From the NCBI GenBank assembly GCA_965262775.1, contig CBDHFT010000007.1:62001-126000 (forward strand): 64,000 bases of DNA. The letters run 5' to 3'. Of this stretch, positions 44,538-54,500 are shown piece after piece. Position 1 is the first letter of the stretch. Each line of letters opens with the position of its first letter. The notes beneath the pieces are model-generated. The model did no database searches. It had not been told where the DNA came from and saw only the letters and a program-made list of their open reading frames with translations. Origin of the DNA: JASGCL01 sp965262775. GTDB lineage: Bacteria; Pseudomonadota; Alphaproteobacteria; JASGCL01. A program made the position numbers and the translations under genes.

Positions 44538-45329
44538 ATGATGCCAAGGTTGTTGTTGCTAACTTTTTTTCTGTTATCCTGGGGCGTGGTGACCGCACGC
44601 GCGGCAACCGTGTCGGATACCGTTATTAATATGGACCTTAATTTTCATCAAAAATTATTATTGGTAAGTGGCAAGTTGGATAACCAAAAAGAGGAAGTTA
44701 TTTTAACCCTGACTGGACCCGATATGAATGTTAATTTATGGCAGAAAAAAAAATTTTGGGGCATTTGGGTAAATGGACAAAAGAAAACATTTGAAGAAAT
44801 TCCGTCTTTTTATTTTTGGGCAACCAGCGACATGACATTAAGTTCGCGTTTAGCAAATTGGCAAAAATATATCCTCTCGCTTGGCGATAATGCCCTAAGC
44901 CAAAATTTTTATAATCAGCTGAAAGATGATAATCAAACGCGGCGCGATTATAGCAAGGGGTTGTTGCAATCATTGATAAATAAAAAAGTATATTTTGCCG
45001 AACCAGCTAGGATTTTCAAAAATAATGGCAAATTTTATTTACCCATTGTTATCTACCCCGAAACGCCGATAGGCAATTATCACCTGACCGTTTATTATTT
45101 GGTGGATAACCAAATTGTTCGCACCGAGCAAATGCCTATTATCATCGAAAAGAAGGGATTAAGTTCAGTCATCAGCAATTTTGCCGAAAAAAATTCCTTG
45201 CTTTATGGCGTGGCAGCAATTATTATGGCGGTGCTGTTTGGTTATGGTTCGTCCGTTATTTATGAAAAGTTTGTGATGGCAAAATTGAAACGCCAACCGC
45301 GCACCAAAAAAAAGAAAGGCAACAAATGA
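44538..45329 (+). CDS. TIGR02186 family protein
   Basis: 263 residues. A signal peptide (LLLLTFFLLSWGVVTARAA) with a likely cleavage at ARA-ATV, then a beta-rich periplasmic part, starting SDTVINMDLNFHQKLLLVSGKLD, and one C-terminal membrane helix (about 222-243) with a basic tail. TIGR02186 proteins accompany TauE/SafE permeases in alphaproteobacteria. Its ATG follows the permease stop directly and its own stop overlaps grxC by ATGA. Role unknown; probably a partner of the permease. Confidence 0.85.
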   Translation: MMPRLLLLTFFLLSWGVVTARAATVSDTVINMDLNFHQKLLLVSGKLDNQKEEVILTLTGPDMNVNLWQKKKFWGIWVNGQKKTFEEIPSFYFWATSDMTLSSRLANWQKYILSLGDNALSQNFYNQLKDDNQTRRDYSKGLLQSLINKKVYFAEPARIFKNNGKFYLPIVIYPETPIGNYHLTVYYLVDNQIVRTEQMPIIIEKKGLSSVISNFAEKNSLLYGVAAIIMAVLFGYGSSVIYEKFVMAKLKRQPRTKKKKGNK

Positions 45330-45583
45330 AAAAAGTTGAAATTTTTACCCGCGACATGTGCGCTTTTTGTGACCAAGCAAAAAATTTACTCAAGCAGCAA
45401 AATATTTCGTTCGTCGAATATAATATTTGGCATGATAAGGCGGCGGCCGAAGATATGAAAAAACGCGTGCCCAACGCCCGCACCGTGCCGCAAATTTTTA
45501 TTGGTGGCGTCGCGGTGGGTGGCTATACCGACCTTATGAAGATTCATCAAGATGGCAAATTGCAAACCATGCTGGCCGATTAG
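45326..45583 (+). CDS. grxC: Glutaredoxin 3
   Basis: 85 residues. MKKVEIFTRDMCAFCDQAKNLL has the active site CAFC (the typical sequence is CPYC; here C-A-F-C), TVPQIFIGGVAVGGYTDLM has the cis-Pro and the glutathione-binding GG. Reduces protein-glutathione mixed disulfides and ribonucleotide reductase. Overlaps the TIGR02186 gene by 4 bases (ATGA). Last gene of the prfB-permease-TIGR02186-grxC run. Confidence 0.94.
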   Translation: MKKVEIFTRDMCAFCDQAKNLLKQQNISFVEYNIWHDKAAAEDMKKRVPNARTVPQIFIGGVAVGGYTDLMKIHQDGKLQTMLAD

Positions 45584-45663
45584 TGGTGAATGATTAAGGC
45601 GCGCCTAACCACCCCATCCCATATTACACTCGCCATAAACACCCTTGCTACAACGCAAGTATT

Positions 45664-48120
45664 TTACGACTTAAGTTTTTCATTTTTTATATCGTAAGGA
45701 CATTCGGCGATAATCTCGGCCGTTCTGTCCGCGCCCAACGACGGCACAATAAATTTTGCACCCATCTTATCATGTTGTGGCTTGATATAGGCAAAGGTCA
45801 ATGCCGCCCCAACCCGCCGCCCGTAGGCCCCGCCCGTGGTAACGCCAATTCGTTCATTACCCATGAAGACTGGTTCGTTGCCGAGCATATCGTGGTCGGC
45901 ATCTGACAATTTTAACATAACCAATTTATAACGCGGGGTGCCGTTTTTAACTTTTAAAACTGCATCCTTGCCCACAAAATTTTTATTAAAATCAACGAAA
46001 CGTTCCATCTTGGCTTCGATGGGTCCCAATTCATTGGTTAATTCAGAACCCAAGCCGCGATAACCCTTTTCAAGCCTCAAACTGTTGATGGCATAAAGAC
46101 CAATGTCGCGAACATTTTTACCCTGCGCGGATTGCCAGATAGCGTCATAAAGTTTTAACATATCGCTCGGCTTATGGTAAATCTCCCACCCCAATTCACC
46201 AACATAATTGACTCGCAATGCTATAGCCTTAACCCCCGCCAAGGTTATTTCCTGCCCCGTTAACCAAGCAAATTCATCGCTGGTCAATTTGCTTTGGGTC
46301 AGGGGTTGCAAAATATTGCGCGCTTCGGGGCCCGCCACGACCAGCACGCTATAATCTTTGGTTACATCGTTCAGGGTAACATTTTTCCCTTTTAAACCAC
46401 GCGATAACACATCGGTATCACGCACCCTGTCAGACGCGCCGCTCATCAACATAAATTTCTTGTCAGATATTCTAAACATGGTGAATTCTGATGTATAAAC
46501 CCCGCCAGGCGTCAGGGCGTGGGTTAAAATAATACCGCCATCTTTTTTGGGTAGTTTGTTGGTGGTTAATTCGTCAAGCATTGCCGCCGCATCTGCCCCC
46601 TCCACCAAAAATTTGCTAAAGGATGACATGTTGGCAATCCCTGCCCCCGTCATCACCGCCTTGCATTCTTCATCCACCATGGGCTTCGCATTATTATGAC
46701 GGAAACTATAATTTTCTTTTTCGCCTTGCGGGCTGAACCATTTAACGCGTTCCCAACCATGAATTTCGGCAAACACGCCGCCTTTTTTCTTTTCGGTCGC
46801 GGTCAGTGGCGTTTCGGTAATGGGGCGGCCCGCATCGTGATATTCGCCAGGGCAATGGCAATGATACATATGCTGATAATCGTCTATCGATTTAGCATCG
46901 GTATAATGTCCCAAAGCCCAATCGCCAAAACGACGCGGGTCAAATGGTCGCATGTTAATTTCCGATTGGCCATGCACTATCCACTGCGCCAAATATTTGC
47001 CATTGCCTGCCCCCTGCGCCACGCCGATGGATGCCCCTGTCGCCATCCAAAAATTATCCAACCCCGCGGCGGGGCCCATCAACACATTGCCGTCGGGCGT
47101 GTGGGTAATGGGACCAGAGATAACTTTTTTAATGCCAGAGGTCGCAAACAAGGGGAAACGCTCGCCCGCCCGCTCCAGCCAGGGTATCAACCTATCCATC
47201 TCTGGCTCGAACAGAGCATTTTCAAATTCGGCAGGGGGAATGCCGCCGTTATCTTGGAAAGAAATTTTTGCTTCGCTTCTCTCATATGGCCCCACCAAAA
47301 TTCCATCGCGTTCTTGGCGCAAATAAGCATGAGAATAAGGGTCGCGGATAACCGGCAATTCTTTGCCCGATAGTTTATTAAAATCAACCACCTCCTTCAC
47401 CGTTTCGGTAACGATATATTGGTGCATCATGTTTGACATGGGGGCGCGTTTGCCAACCATTTGCATAATTTGATCGCCGTAACAACCCGCGGCATTGACG
47501 ACATGTTCACAAATAATATCGCCCTTATCGGTGATAACTTGCCATTCGCCCGATGGCCGTTGTTTTATGGCCGTCACGGTGGTGCGGCGGCGAATATCCG
47601 CGCCGTATTTTTTAGCAACCTGGGCCATGGCGTTGGTGATGGATGCTGGGTCCACATGGCCGTCGTTCACGGTGTAGGCACCCAATTTTACATCATCCAA
47701 CGTAATAAATGGATGAAGTTTTTTAATTTCGGCGGGACTGACAAGGTGCATTTCATAACCAACCAATTTGGCAATACCATTAACATAATGAAACCAATTA
47801 ACTTCTTCATCGCTGCAGGCTAAGCGCACGCCGCCGCAACCATGCCAGCCAACGGGCGCACCAATTTCTTTTTCCAAAGCAGGATAAAGCTGGGTGCCGT
47901 AGTTATGCACCATGGCCATCGACAAATTACCAATGAAGTTAGGACACTGCCCCGCGGCATGCCAGGTTGAGCCCGATGTCAACTCACCCTTTTCCACCAA
48001 CACAACATCTTTCCAACCCTCAACCTTGGTCAAATGATACAATAACCCAACCCCCATCGCGCCACCGCCGATGATGCAAACGCGGGCTTGGTTGTTGCCT
48101 TCCTTTGTTTTATCGCTCAT
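45664..48120 (-). CDS. DMGDH/sarcosine dehydrogenase-like FAD oxidoreductase with GcvT domain
   Basis: 818 residues. N-terminal FAD-binding (DAO) domain: VCIIGGGAMGVGLLYHLT with the Gly-rich loop at 18-23, ELTSGSTWHAAGQCPN (flavin attachment region), VNAAGCYGDQ. The C-terminal half (about 430-810) is a GcvT/aminomethyltransferase-like folate domain: GVYTSEFTMFRISDKKFML, LRVNYVGELGWEIYH, SLRLEKGYRGLGSELTNE and LGNEPVFMGNERIGVTTGG. Dimethylglycine and sarcosine dehydrogenases oxidise N-methyl groups and pass the methylene to tetrahydrofolate. The TWHAAG segment resembles the bacterial sarcosine/DMGDH-type proteins. Fits the MttB-like gene. Precise substrate unknown. Convergent with grxC. Confidence 0.92.
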   Translation of the reverse strand: MSDKTKEGNNQARVCIIGGGAMGVGLLYHLTKVEGWKDVVLVEKGELTSGSTWHAAGQCPNFIGNLSMAMVHNYGTQLYPALEKEIGAPVGWHGCGGVRLACSDEEVNWFHYVNGIAKLVGYEMHLVSPAEIKKLHPFITLDDVKLGAYTVNDGHVDPASITNAMAQVAKKYGADIRRRTTVTAIKQRPSGEWQVITDKGDIICEHVVNAAGCYGDQIMQMVGKRAPMSNMMHQYIVTETVKEVVDFNKLSGKELPVIRDPYSHAYLRQERDGILVGPYERSEAKISFQDNGGIPPAEFENALFEPEMDRLIPWLERAGERFPLFATSGIKKVISGPITHTPDGNVLMGPAAGLDNFWMATGASIGVAQGAGNGKYLAQWIVHGQSEINMRPFDPRRFGDWALGHYTDAKSIDDYQHMYHCHCPGEYHDAGRPITETPLTATEKKKGGVFAEIHGWERVKWFSPQGEKENYSFRHNNAKPMVDEECKAVMTGAGIANMSSFSKFLVEGADAAAMLDELTTNKLPKKDGGIILTHALTPGGVYTSEFTMFRISDKKFMLMSGASDRVRDTDVLSRGLKGKNVTLNDVTKDYSVLVVAGPEARNILQPLTQSKLTSDEFAWLTGQEITLAGVKAIALRVNYVGELGWEIYHKPSDMLKLYDAIWQSAQGKNVRDIGLYAINSLRLEKGYRGLGSELTNELGPIEAKMERFVDFNKNFVGKDAVLKVKNGTPRYKLVMLKLSDADHDMLGNEPVFMGNERIGVTTGGAYGRRVGAALTFAYIKPQHDKMGAKFIVPSLGADRTAEIIAECPYDIKNEKLKS

Positions 48121-48237
48121 TGAATTTTCTCATCCCTTTTTTTTAATTAATTGTAATTGAAATACTACCAACACCCGCCACCACAGAAAATATTAATCTA
48201 TTCTATGGCAGTTTTTACAAAAATGTCAAAAGTTTTT

Positions 48238-51200
48238 TTAACTAAAAACAAAATGATCTTTACCACCCAGCAGGGCAAGAAAGTCATTAAAGCTAAGGTC
48301 GTGATAATGAATATTGGGATTATTGCTATCGGCCACACCGCCCGCCATGTAATTGCTGTAAGTTGTGGTTAGGTCAAGATTGGTCCCCGTGCTCATATCT
48401 TGATTGCTTAAATAAATCAGCGCGTCATAGGCTGTATTGGTTGCCCCCTTAACCAAACCCAATTTGATAGCATATTGTTTGCTTAACACATTGTTGTTAG
48501 CATCAAGCAAGGTATTTTCCACCAATTGCACCTTGCCATCGCCGTTATTATTTAGCGCGCCCCCCGCGTCAACCACGTAAGATTGCAGCGCGCTAATATT
48601 ATTAATGACCGTTTGATTCCCCGCCGCATTCAAATAATGCAAGCCATTGATGTGCAAAACATCTTGCCTATTGTCATAACCATAAATATTGCCGTTGACC
48701 GATTGATAATAGTGATTACCGCTAGATTCGCTCATTTTATAAATATCAGTGTATCTATCATCAAGGATTGTTAGGCTGTTGGTCGGGGTAAGGTTCTGCC
48801 CTGTTATAACTTCATTATTATTGACAAGGTAGGGAAGAACTTTGGCGAAAGGAGGGGAGATGGCTATCGGCGGCGTATCAAGCAAATATATCTTGTCATA
48901 ACTATCAAGGTATATGTCAAAGGTTTTGTCCGCACCCACCATGTTATTTAGGTCGGCGGTTGATACAAATATCACATCTTTTTGCTTGTTATTAAAAAGA
49001 TATGATTTAATATTATGGAATTTATCGGCTCCCAGATTTTGCAAATTCACAAGGTTGGTGGTTAGCAAATGCTGATTTGACGGCGCATTGTCTGACGGAT
49101 TGTCATAGCTGTCGCCAACGCCAAAAGCACTGTTGCTAAATTTTACCCCATCAAGCCCCAAAGAATATAATTGCGAAGTCGCTACGTCATTGACCCCGCC
49201 AATCGAGACAAAATCTTTGGATGTAATATTAAAAACATCAATCGCTTGCGAACTGCTTGGCCCGCCCGTGTCGCTCACCCCTGCCCCAACATCGTGGGAT
49301 TTATAAAAATAAACGGGGATGGTGGCTGTTATGCTGGAATCCAATCCCCCGCCAGCCCCACCTTTCGATGTAGCGCGAACCACAAAATATTGAGCATCAT
49401 ATCTTAGGTTATCGCCCGCGATGGTATTCATGATGTTATTGGTTGCGCCGTCATTGTTTAACCTGATGGTGCCCGTATTATCGATGGAAAAATAATCTAC
49501 AAATTCATTCGTCCCAGCAACAGGGGTAGAAGACCAAACCTGTTGTAAACTATAACTAACAGATGAACCATCCTTATCATTGGCAGAAAATACTTGAAAA
49601 CCATTGGCGGCCGTAGCTTTATCAACAAAAGAATCACGTTTGGTAACGACAAATGCGTTATCGTCAGCATTTCCTAGCGATAAAATAAATAAACTAGAAA
49701 TGCTATCGCTGGCTGGCCCCGTTTTATTCCAGTTGCCATAACCGCTACCGTAGGAATTGGCATGCACCACCACCGAATAAAACTGGCCAGGACGCGCCGC
49801 GGATTCATAATCAAGCGATGAGCGTAACAAAAGAGCACCCGTGCTATAAATACTAAAATAATCTGCATCGTCCCCCGTTAAGAAATAACTAACCGATTGT
49901 CCGTCTAAGTCTATTGCAGTAAAATTTGCTAAAGAAAGATTAGCCGTATTATTTTCGGTAAGAGAAATACCACCGAGTGCTTGTTTGAAATAAGGCGTGT
50001 TGTCATTGCCATTGATAAGGCTGAAATTGAGGTTTTGCACCGCGGAGATGCTTGCCGTCCCTGGCAACAATGTGCCGCCATAACTTGTAGCCTTTACCTT
50101 GACTTGAAAATTGGTGCTCAGCCCCTTATTAAAGTAATATTCATAATCCAACGCCGATTTAAAATATAATTCACCAGTGTTGGCGTTGATGGAAAAATAA
50201 TTGCTATCGCTGCCCGCCACCAAAGAATAAGAAATCGATTGCCCATCGGCATCGTTGGCTATCAAGGTTGTTACAATTTGATTGGTTTCATTATCCTCGA
50301 CCGCCGATACAGCAAAAAATGGGCTGCCCGCAAAATAATAGGTGGTAGGGCTAATAAATTGCGGTGCATTATCATCGACATTGAGCAAGGTTAAAACAAA
50401 CAAGCTAGAGACAAAATCACTTGCTGGTCCATCTTTCCAAAAACCATTTCCCGCGCCATAGCCATGGGCGCGAACCACAATTGAATAAAATGGGCTAACA
50501 TGCCTAATGTTTTCGCTATCTAACACCGAAACCAAACTTAATTCTCCTAAATCGTTATTGATACTAAAATATTTGGCGTCATCCCCCACCAAAGAATAAG
50601 AAATAGGCTGACCATCAGTATCTATGGCATTAAAGTTTGTTAAAAATAAATTGGCAATATTATTTTCTTTTATCGCTGTGCCCGCGCGGGTTTGTATAAA
50701 ATTGGGGGCATTATCGTCAATATTTTGTATGTAAAAAACGACGGTTTGACTAACCTGGGTGCTAGCCGTGCCCCCCACGGTGTTTGATCCATAGCTAGTC
50801 GCCAAAACCTTGATAGCAAAAGGCTTGTTATAATTCGTGGTTCCAGCATAACTATCATAGTCCAAAGTTGACCTAAAATATACCTCGCCCGTGTTTGAAT
50901 CGATTGAGAAGAAATTATTATCGTTGCCTGGCAACAAAGAATAAGAAACTGCCTGGCCATCGGCATCCATCGCCGTCATGGTAAAAACGCTACGGGCGCG
51001 AACGCCAACCCGTTCGGTGATATATTCATCCTGGGTGCCCGCAAAGGTATTCTCCGACGTGCTGCGCACAAACACTGGCGCATTATCATCGGCGTTAAAT
51101 AATGATAAAACAAGGTTGGAGGTTACGCTGCCCCCGCCATCAACCTCCCGCGCTGTAATCACAATGCTGTAATAAGGGGCATGCCCAGAATCATAATCAA

Positions 51201-51535
51201 GTGCTCGTGCAATTTGCAAAACGCCTGTCTTGGCATTGATGGTAAAATAATTCTTATCAACCCCTGAAATATCATAAGTAATGGCATTGGGATCCTCAGT
51301 AAAAATTCCCTGCCAGCCATCGGGGTCAAAGGCGGTGAAAGTGCTGACAATCAAGCCTGCCGTATTATTTTCGTTTAAGGATAGGCCTGTTAGCTGATTC
51401 CCCTTCCACTGAGTCAAATCATCCACATTCGAAACCTTGAGAACAAAATTGGTGGTTACATTGATTATACTATTTGCCCCGCCGCCAGCCATGCCAGCAC
51501 GGCTCGATGTAGCCTGCACCGTTACTGTATAGATA
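48238..51535 (-). CDS. Cadherin-repeat adhesin, C-terminal part (frameshifted continuation)
   Basis: Continuation of the gene at 51522-57083. The reading frame is intact from about 51535 to the stop at 48238 but has no real start (the first Met-like codon is an internal GTG at 51519). It codes for about six further cadherin-type repeats (LDYDSGHAPYYSIVI, LDYDSYAG, LDSENIRHVSP, LDYEYYFNKG, LDYESAARPGQ, and a degenerate one), then about 350 residues without repeat signs (KDFVSIGGVNDVATSQLYS and onwards). It ends NDFLALLGGKDHFVFS, a hydrophobic/acidic tail of the kind that type I secretion systems recognise. That is inference. No transporter is near. Confidence 0.85.
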
Positions 51536-54500
51536 AATTATAAGACAAATCATGAAGTGGAAAAAATTCTTCACAATCCAGGCTGCTGACCAACAGCAAC
51601 TGCCCATTGCTGTTGATAGAAAAATATTTGGCACTATTGCCGAGCAGGCTATAATTGATGTTTTGCATATCGGCATCGAAGGCTGAAAATTGCGCCAGGG
51701 TTATATTGGGAATATTATTTTCAAATATCGTGGCAAACCGCGGGGCGGTATCAACAAAACGCGGGGCAAATTCATCGGTGTTTTGCAGCGATAGAATATA
51801 CAGGCTGGAGGCCACAGCGTTCGAAGTCGCCCCACCCCATGAGCCAACCCCATCGCCGTAACCATGAGCTATCACCATCACCGAATAAAAACGCGCCGCA
51901 TGATTTGGCGATTCATAATCCAACACCGAAACCAAACTAACCACCCCGCTGGTGCTATCGATGGTAAAATAACTGCTGTCGGCGCCGCCCAGAGAATAAG
52001 AAATAGATTCGCCATCAACATCGCTGGCTTGGAATGTTGCCAAAATTACATTGGCAGAATTGTTTTCGTTAAGCGAGTCACCCGAGGATGTTTGCGAAAA
52101 CTGAGGTTGGTTATCATCAATATTATACAGCGAAAGAATAAACAACCTGGAAATATCATCAATCCTATTATCGCCGTTCCATAAACCATGAAGACTGCCA
52201 TTGCCGTCACCATGGGCATAGGCATGCACCACCACCGAATAGAAATTCCCGTGGGTTGACGATTCATAATCCAACGCCGATGTTAAGCTCAACACCCCCG
52301 TTGCCGCATCGACAGAGAAATAGGCTGCATCATCCCCCCGCAGGGAATAAGAAATAGACTGCCCATCGGGATCAAGGGCAATGAAGCTGGTTAGGGAAAC
52401 ATTAATCGCATTATTTTCATTAACCGACATGCCAGGCAAAGCCGCTGTAAAATCAGGTGCATTATCATTGGTATTGATGAGGTTAAAGGTAAAATTTTGG
52501 ATTGCCGACAAACTTGCGCCATCTGCGGGAAGAACGCGCCCATAAGAAGTTGCTTTTATCTTGACTTGGAAAACGCCATTGGGGTGGTCGGCCGCATGGG
52601 TTTCAAAATCCAAGGATGATGTAAAAGAAAGTTTGCCACTCCGCGCATTGATAGAAAAATAATCGCTGTCATCCCCCGCCACCAAAGAATAGGAAATACC
52701 TTGCCCATCGGCATCGCTTGCCCGCAATGTCGTCAACACCGCCCCGACACCATTGCTTTCAGTAATGGATATAGAAAAATCATCGGCAGACACCCTAAAA
52801 AATGCTGGATCATTATCATCGGCATTCATGGCCGATAAAATAAATAAAGCCGAAACAATGTTGTTGGCTTGTCCGCCCTCCGCCCAAAAACCGTTGCCTG
52901 TGCCATAAGAATGCCCCCGCACAATCACCGAATAATAAGGACCAAAATGCTCCGACGATTCATAATCAAGCGTCGACAGCAATATTAATCTGCCATTTGA
53001 TTTGTTAATACTAAAATACCCCGCATCGCTGCCCGCTAAGGAATAAGAAACTTGCTGACCGTCAATATCGTCCGCTAAGAAAGTTGCGACAACCAGGTTT
53101 GTGATATTATTTTCATTAACCGACGCGCCAGCTATAACTTGGCGGAAATAAGTATCATTATCATTTATATTATTAATATAAAAAATAACTTCTTCCACGG
53201 CCGATGTAGCCACGGTGCCCGCCAGCACGCCGTTGCCATAACTGTTGACCATAACATTGACGCGAAATATGCCTGTGCGATACTCGCTACCTTCATAATC
53301 TTCAAAATTGAGGGACGATAAGAAAAACATTTCGCCGCTGTCGGCATTGATGGAAAAGAAATTGGTATCGCTCCCCGCCACAATAGAATAGGAAATAGAT
53401 TGGCTATCAAGGTCAATGGCGGTATAAGAAAAAACGCTTTTTGTTTCCGCGCTGTTCAATTTATTCATCCCCACCGTATAACTTCTGTTGTCCCAACGTT
53501 GCATGTTGCTATCAAATACAAATTGTGGCGCATTGTCATCGATATCTTGCAATGACAAAATAAATAGTGTCGAACCAACATAATTGCCAGGGCCATCCGC
53601 GCTCCACACCCCTCTACCATCGCCAAAACCATGGGCGCGAACAATAACGGAATATAAATGACCAGCGTGGTTGGTTGCTTCATTATCCAACACCGAACGC
53701 AATGTAAGAACTCCCGTGCTGGCGTCAATAGTAAAATAAGCGGCATCATCGCCACTCAAGGAATAAGAAACGGCTTGCCCCTCGGCATCAAGGGCTTGAA
53801 AAGTCGAAAGCACCAAATCAGCCTCATTATTTTCGCTAATGGAAATGCCTCGTACCGCTTGGGTGAAGGCAGGGGCCGTGTCATCGATATTTTGCAAAGA
53901 TAAAATAAATAATTTGGAAATAATATCATTTGCGCCCCCACTCAATGCCACGCCGTTAGCATCCCCATGCGAACGGGCAACCACCACCACCGAATAAAAA
54001 CGACTGGCGTGGTCAGACGATTCATAATCCAGCGCCGATGCCAGGCTTAACACGCCCGTGCGCCCATCGATATTAAAATAGGCTGCATCGTCGCCATCAA
54101 CCGAATAAGAAATAACCTGTTGGTCCATATCGGTCGCCTGAAAATTTGCAATCGACTGGTTTGCTACATTGCCTTCATTCATAACAATACCATCGGCGGT
54201 TTGTGCAAAACCTATCGGATGATCATTAACATTAAGCAGCGACAGAATGAATAAACTGCTCACCACATTATTACCCCCTGCCCCGCCGCTTAATACATCG
54301 CCACCAAAACTATGGCCACGCACCACCAGCGAATAAACATGACCAACATGATTAGCCTCTTCATAATCCAACACCGACCGCAAAGTAACAACCCCCGTGC
54401 GACCATCAATGCTAAAAAACGTAGCATCATCGCCAGCAAGCGAATAAGAAACCATCTGTCCGTCGGCATCGCTGGCAACAAAACTTGCCAGGGCAACACC

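Noticed and set aside
45597..45606. AGGCGCGCCT palindrome between grxC and the DMGDH-like gene
   Set aside because: A ten-base palindrome in a convergent 80-base gap can arise by chance; no T-tract, no repeat of it seen.
46696..47373. 225-residue open frame opposite the DMGDH-like gene
   Set aside because: Shadow of codon bias on the other strand; no ribosome binding site and no motif.
51525..51540. Tetranucleotide phase-variation tract at the adhesin frameshift
   Set aside because: Only one TCTAT-like copy is present; one missing base explains the shift better than loss of a repeat unit.
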